Assembly (NCBI GenBank): GCA_017455945.1
Contig: JAFTLM010000298.1
Span: 1-7,423 of the forward strand
Reading direction: 5' to 3'
From: Clostridia bacterium
GTDB taxonomy: Bacteria > Bacillota > Clostridia > Oscillospirales > CAG-272
Length of the DNA stretch: 7,423 nucleotides
The number at the start of each line of letters is the position of its first letter. Positions within the stretch are counted from its first letter, which is position 1. This document shows positions 1-7,036 of this stretch, piece by piece. Under the pieces are notes generated by a model. It worked only from the letters and a program-made list of their open reading frames with translations, did not search any database and was not told the origin of the DNA. The position numbers were made by a program, and so were the translations under genes.

Positions 1-1
1 A

Positions 2-952
2 TATATGCTCCGCCGTTTTGGATTGAAATACGACGGACAGACCGAAACCTTTGTAACTGTTGGAGGCTCGGAGGCTATTGACGTTGCTATACGCGCTATA
101 GTTGAGCCCGGAGACGAGGTTATTATTCCCACGCCGTCATTTGTTTGCTACGAGCCTATCGTAAGACTTGCGGGCGGTGTTCCCGTAATAATCGCCACCG
201 AGTTCAAGGACGAGTTCAAGCTTACTCCCGAAAAGCTTAAAGCGGCTATCACCCCCAAAACAAAAATGATAGTTCTTCCCTTTCCCAACAATCCTACCGG
301 CTCAATAATGACCAAGGAAGAGTTGGAGGAAATCGCTTCAATAATAAGAGACACAAATATAATGATCCTTTCGGACGAGATTTACGCAGAGATGACCTAC
401 GGCGGACTCAAGCACACTTCCATAGCATCAATTCCCGATATGTGGGAACACACTATCATCGTAAACGGATTTTCAAAAGCCTATGCGATGACCGGATGGA
501 GAATGGGATTTCTTTGTGCTCCCGCTCCGCTTATAAAGCAGATGCTCAAAATCCACCAGTACGCAATAATGTGTGCCCCCACCACGTCGCAGTTTGCGGC
601 TATCGAAGCACTTCGCAACGGTGACGACGATATTCAGATGATGGTTGATGAATATGACCGCCGCAGGAAGTACATATATGACGGTCTGAAAAATATCGGT
701 ATAGAGTCGTTTGAGCCTAAAGGAGCGTTCTACATCTTCCCCAACATAGGAAGCTTTGGAATGTCCAGCGAAAAATTCTGTGAAAAGCTTTTGTACGACT
801 ACGGCTGTGCAATAGTTCCCGGCGAAGCATTCGGTGACAGCGGCGAGGGCTTTGCGAGAATTTCTTACGCATATTCGGTAAAGCACATCACCCAGGCACT
901 TGAAAGAATTGATAAGTTCGTTACGGATATTAAAAAAGGTAAAGTGAAATAG
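2..952 (+). CDS. PLP-dependent class I/II aminotransferase (5' end missing)
   Basis: Fold-type I pyridoxal-phosphate aminotransferase, which moves an amino group between an amino acid and a 2-oxo acid in the cytoplasm. The frame is open to the left edge, so the ATG at 5 is internal. About 316 residues are present against roughly 390 for the family, so some 70-80 N-terminal residues lie outside. Numbering from that ATG, one sees GGSEAID near 20-26 (cofactor phosphate region), NNPTG at 95-99, SDEIY at 123-127 with the Asp that contacts the pyridine nitrogen, the Schiff-base lysine K158 in GFSKAYAMTGWR, and the C-terminal substrate-carboxylate arginine R285 in FARISYA. All catalytic positions are intact. 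The sequence resembles the aspartate/aromatic aminotransferases of the I-gamma subgroup common in Clostridia. Substrate cannot be decided from sequence, so no symbol is given. The gene ends just before a strong terminator hairpin. Confidence 0.93.
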   Translation, partial: YMLRRFGLKYDGQTETFVTVGGSEAIDVAIRAIVEPGDEVIIPTPSFVCYEPIVRLAGGVPVIIATEFKDEFKLTPEKLKAAITPKTKMIVLPFPNNPTGSIMTKEELEEIASIIRDTNIMILSDEIYAEMTYGGLKHTSIASIPDMWEHTIIVNGFSKAYAMTGWRMGFLCAPAPLIKQMLKIHQYAIMCAPTTSQFAAIEALRNGDDDIQMMVDEYDRRRKYIYDGLKNIGIESFEPKGAFYIFPNIGSFGMSSEKFCEKLLYDYGCAIVPGEAFGDSGEGFARISYAYSVKHITQALERIDKFVTDIKKGKVK

Positions 953-994
953 AAAAAGCACCCACGAATAATCGTGGGTGCTTAGTTTTTTATT
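953..994. terminator. Bidirectional intrinsic terminator between convergent genes
   Basis: A perfect 12-bp inverted repeat (956-967 AAGCACCCACGA, 972-983 TCGTGGGTGCTT) closes a four-base ATAA loop. On the plus strand it is followed by a T-run at 986-991, which suits termination of the aminotransferase transcript. On the minus strand the A-run at 953-957 becomes a T-run after the same stem, which suits termination of glyS. Both flanking genes end within about 12 nt of the hairpin, and the glyS stop codon (993-995) lies at the edge of the plus-strand T-tract. One element therefore probably ends both transcripts. Confidence 0.9.
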
Positions 995-2390
995 AGAACT
1001 CAAGAATCTTTTCGATATAGCTCTTAAGCTCGGAAATCGGGATACGAACCTGCTCCATAGAGTCACGGTCACGTACTGTTACGCAGCCGTCGGTCTCGGA
1101 CTCGAAATCGTATGTAATACAAAGAGGAGTACCGATCTCATCCTGTCTGCGGTATCTCTTACCGATAGAGCCCGACTCGTCAAAATCAACCATAAAGTAC
1201 TTTGCAAGCTCGTCATAGATTTCGCCTGCCTTATCGGAGAGCTTCTTGGAAAGAGGAAGCACAGCAGCCTTAATGGGCGCAAGTGCGGGATGAAGTCTGA
1301 GAACAACACGTGTGTCGTTCTTTTCAGCGTCAACGACCTCTTCGTCATAAGCGTCGCAAAGGAACGCGAGGGCTACGCGGTCTGCACCGAGAGAGGGCTC
1401 GACAACGTAAGGAATATATTTTTCATTAGTCTCTGCATCAAAGAATTCCATAGACTCGCCGCTGGTGTTCTGGTGCTGTGTAAGGTCGTAGTCGGTTCTG
1501 TCTGCGATACCCCAAAGCTCGCCCCAACCAAATGGGAACAAGAATTCGATATCGGTCGTCCCCTTTGAGTAGAAGCAAAGTTCCTCGGGAGAGTGGTCGC
1601 GAAGACGGAGGTTCTCTTTTCTCATACCGAGATTATAGAGCCAATTTTCGCAATAGGATCTCCAGTACCGGAACCAGTCAAGGTCTGTGCCGGGCTTGCA
1701 GAAGAACTCAAGCTCCATCTGCTCAAACTCACGTGTTCTGAACACGAAGTTACCGGGAGTGATTTCATTTCTGAAGGACTTACCGATCTGTGCAACACCG
1801 AAAGGCATCTTTCTTCTTGTGCTTCTTGCAACGTTCTTGAAGTTTACAAAGATACCCTGAGCTGTCTCGGGACGAAGGTAAACTGTGTTTGTAGACGCTT
1901 CGGTAACACCGATGAACGTCTTGAACATAAGATTAAACTTACGGATATCTGTAAAATCACCGCTTCCGCAATCGGGGCAAACGATATGATTTTCTTTGAT
2001 ATACGCACTCATTTCCTCATCGGTCCAGCCTGCGGGATTCACGTCAAGCTTGTTTTCGAATGCATACTCCTCGATAAGCTTGTCTGCTCTGTGACGGCTG
2101 CGGCACACCTTACAGTCCATAAGGGGGTCGGAGAAGCCGCCAAGGTGACCCGAAGCTACCCAGGTCTGAGGATTCATAATAATTGCACTGTCAAGACCTA
2201 CGTTATATTTATTTTCTTGAACGAATTTCTTCCACCAAGCCTTTTTAACGTTATTCTTGAACTCAACTCCGAGAGGACCGTAATCCCAAGAGTTGGAAAG
2301 ACCGCCGTAGATTTCGGAACCGGGGAAAATAAAGCCGCGGTTTTTACAGAGGGCAACTATTTTGTCCATTGTTTTTTCTGAATTGTTCAT
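993..2390 (-). CDS. glyS: Glycine--tRNA ligase, single-chain alpha2 type
   Basis: Class II aminoacyl-tRNA synthetase that attaches glycine to tRNA-Gly, of the dimeric archaeal/eukaryal-like type (also called glyQS) and not the alpha2beta2 GlyQ+GlyS type. The 465 residues match the usual length. Visible are the N-terminal GFIFPGSEIYGG and WDYGPLG segments (about 19-41), two zinc-type cysteine pairs (C93/C96 and C138/C141), the RPETAQG segment at 173-179, class II motif 2 with FRNE at 206-209 and RTREFEQME at 218-226, motif 3 GADR at 335-338, and a C-terminal anticodon-binding domain from about 365. The chosen ATG has AGGAG (2398-2402) seven bases upstream; the alternative Met8 has no comparable site. 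It lies 29 nt after the small membrane-protein gene and is probably cotranscribed with it from the promoter at 3062-3090. No T-box leader is seen directly upstream. Confidence 0.97.
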   Translation of the reverse strand: MNNSEKTMDKIVALCKNRGFIFPGSEIYGGLSNSWDYGPLGVEFKNNVKKAWWKKFVQENKYNVGLDSAIIMNPQTWVASGHLGGFSDPLMDCKVCRSRHRADKLIEEYAFENKLDVNPAGWTDEEMSAYIKENHIVCPDCGSGDFTDIRKFNLMFKTFIGVTEASTNTVYLRPETAQGIFVNFKNVARSTRRKMPFGVAQIGKSFRNEITPGNFVFRTREFEQMELEFFCKPGTDLDWFRYWRSYCENWLYNLGMRKENLRLRDHSPEELCFYSKGTTDIEFLFPFGWGELWGIADRTDYDLTQHQNTSGESMEFFDAETNEKYIPYVVEPSLGADRVALAFLCDAYDEEVVDAEKNDTRVVLRLHPALAPIKAAVLPLSKKLSDKAGEIYDELAKYFMVDFDESGSIGKRYRRQDEIGTPLCITYDFESETDGCVTVRDRDSMEQVRIPISELKSYIEKILEF

Positions 2391-2419
2391 TTCTGTTCTC
2401 CTAAAATTTTATATGAATT

Positions 2420-3031
2420 TTATTTTATACCTAATGAAAGTTTAAACATATTTACATTCGCGTCTACATCGACGATTTTCTTTTGCTCGTTTTTATCTTC
2501 TACGGTACGGGATTTTATAATAAGCGGAAATTCACAGATTTCGTATTGTGCAACCTCGCTTTGTTCGGTCAAAAAGTAGGATTGAATTTTGTCTTTTAAA
2601 TCACTTTTATCAGAAGCAGCTTCAAAATTCCTGAAGTCATTCTCCGCGATCTCTATGCCGCTGAAGGTTTTAATCGTATTTGCAATCACATCGTTCCCTA
2701 ACTTTTCAGTTAACGTTGAAATTTGCGAAAAAGAGCCTTTATAAGGAACAAGATAATCGGAATACAAGGGGGTAAAGAAAAGCTTCTTGTTGCTGTCATC
2801 GACCATTACCAACACGCAGAAAAGATTGTTTTCGTCAGTTTCTTCAAACTCAAAAACAATACATCCCGAAAGCTTGATTTCGGTGATTTTTTCAGCTTCT
2901 ACGGTTACTGCTTTTTCTTTCACTTCAACTGTTGAGTTGAAAAAAACGATACAAACAACCAGCATAATCAGCGAAAACAGCAACACGCCTGCCGCAAAGG
3001 AAGTCAACATATTTTTCAGTGAAATATTCAT
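2420..3031 (-). CDS. Membrane-anchored protein, possibly with a degenerate LCP-like domain
   Basis: I do not recognise this 203-residue protein with certainty. The N-terminus is short and weakly basic, followed by one strongly hydrophobic helix at about 11-31 with no clear signal-peptidase site. It is therefore probably a type II membrane protein with its remaining 170 residues outside. The part from about 68 to 136 (LFCVLVMVDD, then KLFFTPLYSDYLVPYKG, then TIKTFSGIEI) follows the order of strands and helices in LytR-CpsA-Psr proteins, where the middle segment would be SIPRDT and the last the helix before the pocket. The arginine and aspartate residues that bind the lipid phosphate in active LCP enzymes are absent, so it is unlikely to be a working ligase of that kind. 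Residues 140-200 are charged and unassigned. The start is firm: AGGAGG (3037-3042) lies five bases before the ATG. It has its own promoter and precedes glyS by 29 nt. Confidence 0.8.
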   Translation of the reverse strand: MNISLKNMLTSFAAGVLLFSLIMLVVCIVFFNSTVEVKEKAVTVEAEKITEIKLSGCIVFEFEETDENNLFCVLVMVDDSNKKLFFTPLYSDYLVPYKGSFSQISTLTEKLGNDVIANTIKTFSGIEIAENDFRNFEAASDKSDLKDKIQSYFLTEQSEVAQYEICEFPLIIKSRTVEDKNEQKKIVDVDANVNMFKLSLGIK

Positions 3032-3036
3032 ATCAA

Positions 3037-3042
3037 CCTCCT
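3037..3042 (-). promoter_or_regulatory. Consensus ribosome binding site of the membrane-protein gene
   Basis: AGGAGG on the minus strand, five bases before the ATG at 3031-3029. It is the strongest Shine-Dalgarno site in the window and fixes the start at the first Met, ahead of the in-frame Met8. Confidence 0.85.
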
Positions 3043-3061
3043 ACGACGCTTATAATGTTAG

Positions 3062-3090
3062 ATTATACCATATTCCTACAAAAATTTCAA
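3062..3090 (-). promoter_or_regulatory. Sigma-A (sigma-70 type) promoter for the membrane protein and glyS
   Basis: On the minus strand TTGAAA (3090-3085) and TATAAT (3067-3062) are separated by exactly 17 bases. The -10 is preceded by TGG, giving the extended -10 form TGnTATAAT. This is one base off consensus at the -35 and perfect at the -10. The -35 begins three bases after the tldE stop codon, so the promoter occupies the intergenic gap. Transcription would start near 3054-3056, leaving a leader of about 25 nt that contains the AGGAGG site. No terminator is seen between tldE and this promoter, so read-through from tldDE may add to its output. Confidence 0.82.
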
Positions 3091-3093
3091 GTA

Positions 3094-4431
3094 CTATTTT
3101 CCTGCTACGCTAATATTTTTTACAAAAACATCGGGCGAAGCAAATCCTCTGAACAATCCGCTGTGTTCAACCTGAAGATCGTTGGACAGTGCCTCTATAT
3201 TTTTCAAAAGTTCAAAGAAGTTACCAGCAATAGTAAAGGATTTTACGAATTTGCCGATTTTTCCGTCTTCAATTAAATATCCCGCACTTTCAATAGAAAA
3301 GTCTCCCGTAACAGCATTGGTTGCCGAAAAGCTTTTCAGTTCCGTAACGTAGATTCCGTTGCCCGCTATTTCAAGAAGTTCATCAAAACTTTTATCGCCT
3401 TTATTCAAATACAGAAAATACGGAGAAATTGACACCGGCGAAGAATATCCTCTTGAAGCATTGCCCGTAGGTTCAACCCCAAAATGCTTAGCCATAGCGA
3501 GATCGTAAAAATAGGTTTTAAGCACGCCGTTCTCAATAACGTTCTTCGTTCGTGTTGCCACACCCTCTCCGTCAAAAGCATTTTTGCCGCAAAGCTCATC
3601 TGAAAACGGATCATCGGTAATTGTTACTATATCGGAGGCTATTTTCTCATCAAGTTTTCCTGCCAATTTGGAAAGACCAAGCTTAACCTGCTTTGCAGAA
3701 AAGCACCCACAAAACTCGGCAAGGAACTCTGAAAACTTCTTTCCGCTGATTATCACGTTATATGAACCGCTTGGAACACTGTCCGCACCAAGCTTGGCAT
3801 TGGCGTTCTTTACAGCCTTTTTTACTACGTTGTCTATTTCATCGAAGTTTTTAGCATTCTTTGCTTCGACGCTGTCCTCTGTTTCTTTGCCGTCGGAAAC
3901 TACCGGGCAGGAATAATAATAAACGTAGCCTGCGGATTTGTGGAGTTCAAGTCCGTATGAATTGTACATATGGACGGCAACAACTCCCGTGCCTGCACCG
4001 CATTGAGTGCCGTCTGTCACCAGCTCTCCCTCTTTATAGGTTTTATCTTCAATTTCAAGCGCAATATCACGCAATGTGCCCGAGGTCGGAGCCCGGAACT
4101 GTTCGCAAGGCACGTTTTCGTAATGCTCGGAGCCTTTGAATATAATCGCCTCATCGCTCGATTCGATATACTTGGCGTTATCGGCCGCTTTAACCACAAG
4201 CATTTCAAGCTCTTCTTTGCTTATGTGTTCGCACGAAGCCTGACCGAACTTTCCGTCAACTATACATCTGAATCCAATTCCAATAGAATCGCTGCTACTG
4301 AATCCGCTTATCTCATGCTTAAGAGTTTCGGTTGACGTTTCGGATGATTCCGAATAATATATATCATATTCGGCAATTCCGATTTTTTTGGCAGACTCGG
4401 AAATGATTTTCTTGATTTCTGAAAAATTCAT
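3094..4431 (-). CDS. tldE: TldE/PmbA family subunit of the TldD-TldE metalloprotease
   Basis: Non-catalytic partner of TldD. In E. coli the TldD/TldE pair is a cytoplasmic protease that matures microcin B17 and degrades flexible peptides such as CcdA; the native substrate here is unknown. The 445 residues match PmbA/TldE length. Family features are an N-terminal domain (about 1-190), DGEGVATR at 287-294, TGNASR at 322-327, the NAVTGDFS stretch in the late C-terminal domain, and the closing SPDVFVKNISVAGK, which mirrors the TldD C-terminus. No HExxxH zinc motif is present, as expected for the TldE side. The ATG is preceded by AAGGAG (4440-4445), which overlaps the tldD stop codon with eight bases of spacing. 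The two genes are 12 nt apart and are probably translated together. The gene name follows from the missing motif and the pairing. Confidence 0.93.
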   Translation of the reverse strand: MNFSEIKKIISESAKKIGIAEYDIYYSESSETSTETLKHEISGFSSSDSIGIGFRCIVDGKFGQASCEHISKEELEMLVVKAADNAKYIESSDEAIIFKGSEHYENVPCEQFRAPTSGTLRDIALEIEDKTYKEGELVTDGTQCGAGTGVVAVHMYNSYGLELHKSAGYVYYYSCPVVSDGKETEDSVEAKNAKNFDEIDNVVKKAVKNANAKLGADSVPSGSYNVIISGKKFSEFLAEFCGCFSAKQVKLGLSKLAGKLDEKIASDIVTITDDPFSDELCGKNAFDGEGVATRTKNVIENGVLKTYFYDLAMAKHFGVEPTGNASRGYSSPVSISPYFLYLNKGDKSFDELLEIAGNGIYVTELKSFSATNAVTGDFSIESAGYLIEDGKIGKFVKSFTIAGNFFELLKNIEALSNDLQVEHSGLFRGFASPDVFVKNISVAGK

Positions 4432-4443
4432 ATCACACTCTCC

Positions 4444-5823
4444 TTATCTTCCGCCAACAGTAATATTGGAAACTCTTATAAGCGGCTGTCCGACGTCTGT
4501 GGGAACTGCCCCGCTTACAGAGCCGCACATTCCCTGCCCTCTGTCAAGGTTTTGCCCAACCATATCAATGAGATTGAGAATCTCTGCTCCGTTTCCTATA
4601 AGTGATGCTCCGCGTACGGGCTCACAAATTTCACCGTTTCTAACTATATAGCCTTCGATTACAGCAAAATTGAAATCATTTGTAAGCGGATTAACCGAGC
4701 CTCCGCCCATTTTCTTGGCGTAAATTCCGTATTCTATCGACTTTATTATATCCTCATTCTTATCGGGACCGTTATCGATATAAGTGTTTGTCATTCTGGA
4801 CGTAGGCTCAAAAGTATAATTCTGTCTGCGGCTGTTACCTGTAACAGGCATATTCATTCTTCTTGACCCCAGTCGGTCAATCATATAATTTTTAAGAATA
4901 CCTTTTTCAATAAGAATGTTCTTCTGTGTGGGATTTCCCTCGTCGTCAATATTATTGGAGCCCCAACCGCCCGGAATTGTTCCGTCATCGATAGCCGTCA
5001 CCTTTTCATTTGCTATCTTCTGTCCAAGCTTTCCGCACATTTTTGAGTTTCCTATTCCAACGCATGTAGCTTCAAGCGAATGGCCGCACGCCTCATGGAA
5101 TATTACGCCGCCAAAGCCGTTTTCAATAGCAACTGTCATTTTGCCTGCGGGGCAATAATCAGCTCTAAGATTCACAAGAGCGTGTCTTGCGGCTTCAGCT
5201 CCTATATCCTCAGGTTTAAAAATATCAAACACCTCAAGCCCCATTCCGCGACCGGGGGCACACATTCCCGTCTGTTTTTCACCGTTTTGCGCGGCTATTG
5301 CCGTAATGTACATTCTTGTACGTGTATGCTTATCAAAAGTAAACAGCCCTTCTGTATTGGCTATCCATATATTTCGTTCTATACAGGAAAGATTGCCCTG
5401 TGCCTGCTCGATAAGGCTGTCGTAGCTTTCCGCACTCCGGCAAGCATTTTTAAGAATGTCGGTTTTGTATCCCATACCACTCGCTATCGGATCTACAGCA
5501 ACAGGATGAATATTAGCAAAAATCTTCTCGGTAAGATTTACCGAACTGATTTTTTTGTCAAGCGAGATAACGTCAGCCACCTTTGCCGCGCACGCCAGTA
5601 ATCCCTCGCGAGAGGTATCACAGGTTGACGCATACACGGTTTGCGTACCGTAAAAGGCTCTGATACCAACACCGCTGATAACGTTATCGTTTATTTTGTC
5701 TATTTTTTTGTCCACCAGACTTACTACATTGGTTCTGGTCAATTCGCAAAAGATTTCCGCAAAATCGGCACCGCCGGAAACGGCTTTCAAAAGCACTTCA
5801 TCTGCAAGTATTTTGTCAATCAT
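4444..5823 (-). CDS. tldD: TldD family zinc metalloprotease, catalytic subunit
   Basis: Catalytic half of the TldD/TldE protease, which cuts unstructured peptides threaded into the heterodimer. The 459 residues include an N-terminal domain (about 1-200) and a C-terminal catalytic domain. The zinc motif HEACGH is at 243-248, giving His243 and His248 as ligands with Glu244 as the general base. Cys433 in GMCGSVSGAVP sits where the third zinc ligand lies in E. coli TldD. GGWGSNNIDDEG at about 285-296 and the closing VSNITVGGR are also typical. All catalytic residues are therefore retained. The ATG has AGGAG (5830-5834) six bases upstream. It follows tgt after 57 nt holding an imperfect hairpin, with no convincing promoter, and it precedes tldE by 12 nt. 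No precursor peptide gene of the microcin kind is present in the window to suggest a dedicated substrate. Confidence 0.96.
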   Translation of the reverse strand: MIDKILADEVLLKAVSGGADFAEIFCELTRTNVVSLVDKKIDKINDNVISGVGIRAFYGTQTVYASTCDTSREGLLACAAKVADVISLDKKISSVNLTEKIFANIHPVAVDPIASGMGYKTDILKNACRSAESYDSLIEQAQGNLSCIERNIWIANTEGLFTFDKHTRTRMYITAIAAQNGEKQTGMCAPGRGMGLEVFDIFKPEDIGAEAARHALVNLRADYCPAGKMTVAIENGFGGVIFHEACGHSLEATCVGIGNSKMCGKLGQKIANEKVTAIDDGTIPGGWGSNNIDDEGNPTQKNILIEKGILKNYMIDRLGSRRMNMPVTGNSRRQNYTFEPTSRMTNTYIDNGPDKNEDIIKSIEYGIYAKKMGGGSVNPLTNDFNFAVIEGYIVRNGEICEPVRGASLIGNGAEILNLIDMVGQNLDRGQGMCGSVSGAVPTDVGQPLIRVSNITVGGR

Positions 5824-5852
5824 AATTATCTCCTTTTAGGAACTGTACGATA

Positions 5853-5880
5853 ATTTTATGCCACCTTCGGCAAATAAAAT
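5853..5880. other. Imperfect intergenic hairpin after the tgt stop codon
   Basis: Read on the minus strand directly after the tgt stop, ATTTTAT pairs with ATAAAAT, and inside it GCC pairs with GGC around a GAAGGT loop, with a two-base TT bulge between the two stems. There is no T-run after it on either strand, so it is not a standard intrinsic terminator. It could be an mRNA processing or stability element between tgt and tldD, or a weak attenuator. The A/T-rich arms make a chance match possible. Confidence 0.4.
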
Positions 5881-7017
5881 TCAGTCTTCGCAACGTTCTC
5901 CGAGAATTTTGATATATTTTTGATAAAAGCTCTCAAAGTATCCGCCATCAAGTGCTTCTCTGATTTTTTCGGTAAGATCGTTATAAAAGTACAAATTATG
6001 GGTAACAGCAAGCTTCATGCCAACAGCCTCTTTGGCTTTTATAAGATGTCTCACATAAGCACGGCTGTAATTTCGGCAGGTAGGACAGCCACATCCTTCA
6101 TCAAAGGGTCTGTCGTCCTTCATATACTTTTCGTTAAGAAGATTTATCTTACCTTTCCAGGTAAACAGATTTCCGTGACGGGCGTTTCTGCTTGGCATAA
6201 CACAATCAAAGAAATCTATACCGTAATGCACTGCCTCAAGGATGTTGCACGGAGTACCCACGCCCATAAGATATCTCGGTTTATTTTCCGGCATATAGGG
6301 TTCTACCGCGTCTATTATTCGGTACATCTCCTCGGTTTCCTCACCCACAGCAAGGCCTCCAATGGCATAGCCCGGCAAATCAAGTTCTGCAATCTGCTTC
6401 ATATGCTCAATTCTGAGGTCCTCATATGTTCCGCCTTGATTTATTCCGAAAAGAAGCTGGTCCTTGTTTATAGTTTCCGGCAAGGAATTAAGACGTTCCA
6501 TTTCTGCTTTACATCTTACAAGCCATCTGACAGTTCTCTCGCAAGACTTTTTTACATAGTCATATGGGGCAGGATTTTCGATACATTCGTCAAAAGCCAT
6601 AGCTATAGTAGAGGCAAGATTGGACTGTATCTGCATACTTTCCTCGGGCCCCATAAAGATCTTTTTGCCGTCAACGTGTGAAGCAAAATGTACACCCTCT
6701 TCGGTGATCTTTCTCAAAGAAGAAAGTGAGAACACCTGAAATCCGCCGCTATCGGTAAGAACAGGTCCTTTCCAGTTCATAAACTTGCGAAGTCCGCCCA
6801 TTTCGTGAATAAGCTTGTCTCCCGGTCTGATGTGAAGGTGATAAGTATTAGAAAGCTCTACCTGACACTTTATTTCTTCAAGCTCCTTTGTAGTTACGCC
6901 GCCTTTAATTGCGCCGCAGGTTCCTACGTTCATAAATACAGGGGTCTGTATATCACCGTGAACAGTATGAAGGACACCTCTGCGCGCGCGTCCGTCTTTA
7001 TTTTTTAATTCAAACAA
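5881..7017 (-). CDS. tgt: tRNA-guanine transglycosylase (queuosine pathway)
   Basis: Exchanges guanine at wobble position 34 of GUN-anticodon tRNAs for the queuosine precursor base. I choose the TTG at 7017-7015, giving 378 residues beginning MFELKNKDGRARRG, as in typical family members; it has GGGGAG (7026-7031) eight bases upstream. The longer reading from TTG at 7050 adds 11 atypical residues, overlaps mutL and has only a weak site. In this numbering one sees TDSGGFQ at 88-94 with the general acid-base D89, the nucleophile D271 in FDCVMPSRNARHG, and zinc ligands C309, C311, C314 and H340. Cys145 (FDEC) and Val224 (GGLAVGEE) match the bacterial preQ1-using form, not eukaryal queuine enzymes. 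The usual neighbours queA and yajC are not in the window. It starts 19 nt after the mutL stop, so cotranscription is likely. Confidence 0.96.
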   Translation of the reverse strand: MFELKNKDGRARRGVLHTVHGDIQTPVFMNVGTCGAIKGGVTTKELEEIKCQVELSNTYHLHIRPGDKLIHEMGGLRKFMNWKGPVLTDSGGFQVFSLSSLRKITEEGVHFASHVDGKKIFMGPEESMQIQSNLASTIAMAFDECIENPAPYDYVKKSCERTVRWLVRCKAEMERLNSLPETINKDQLLFGINQGGTYEDLRIEHMKQIAELDLPGYAIGGLAVGEETEEMYRIIDAVEPYMPENKPRYLMGVGTPCNILEAVHYGIDFFDCVMPSRNARHGNLFTWKGKINLLNEKYMKDDRPFDEGCGCPTCRNYSRAYVRHLIKAKEAVGMKLAVTHNLYFYNDLTEKIREALDGGYFESFYQKYIKILGERCED

Positions 7018-7025
7018 TTTTAATT

Positions 7026-7031
7026 CTCCCC
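7026..7031 (-). promoter_or_regulatory. Ribosome binding site that decides the tgt start
   Basis: GGGGAG on the minus strand, eight bases before the TTG at 7017-7015. No ATG or GTG start is available near the conserved N-terminus, and the upstream TTG at 7050 has no comparable site. This places translation start at the residue where family members begin and removes the apparent overlap with mutL. Confidence 0.72.
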
Positions 7032-7036
7032 AAAAA

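Noticed and set aside
473..1072. A 199-codon minus-strand open frame across the end of the aminotransferase and the terminator
   Set aside because: It crosses the terminator hairpin and overlaps two real genes, the 3' end of glyS in another frame and the aminotransferase antisense. No domain or ribosome binding site supports it.
1593..2381. A 262-codon plus-strand open frame opposite glyS
   Set aside because: It lies entirely antisense to a well-conserved glyS, the product has no recognisable domain, and it is rich in Cys and His as expected from a reverse-strand shadow.
2391..2460. Two TATAAA-like -10 boxes just upstream of glyS
   Set aside because: Neither has a recognisable -35 element at 16-18 bases, and the region is simply A/T-rich. 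The promoter at 3062-3090 is far better.
4350..4373. A 7-bp inverted repeat (CCGAATA/TATTCGG) near the 5' end of tldE
   Set aside because: It lies inside codons 20-28 of a conserved gene, has a 10-base A/T loop, and is readily explained by coding sequence; nothing else marks it as functional.
4916..5601. Plus-strand open frames opposite tldD
   Set aside because: They are short, overlap each other, lack ribosome binding sites and lie antisense to a conserved catalytic domain.
5824..5880. A possible promoter for tldD with TAAAAT as the -10 box
   Set aside because: The sequence 17 bases upstream is AATTTT, which is not a credible -35, so tldD is taken to be cotranscribed with tgt.
5920..6681. 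A 253-codon plus-strand open frame opposite tgt
   Set aside because: Antisense to a clear tgt, with no recognisable family and a composition typical of a shadow frame.
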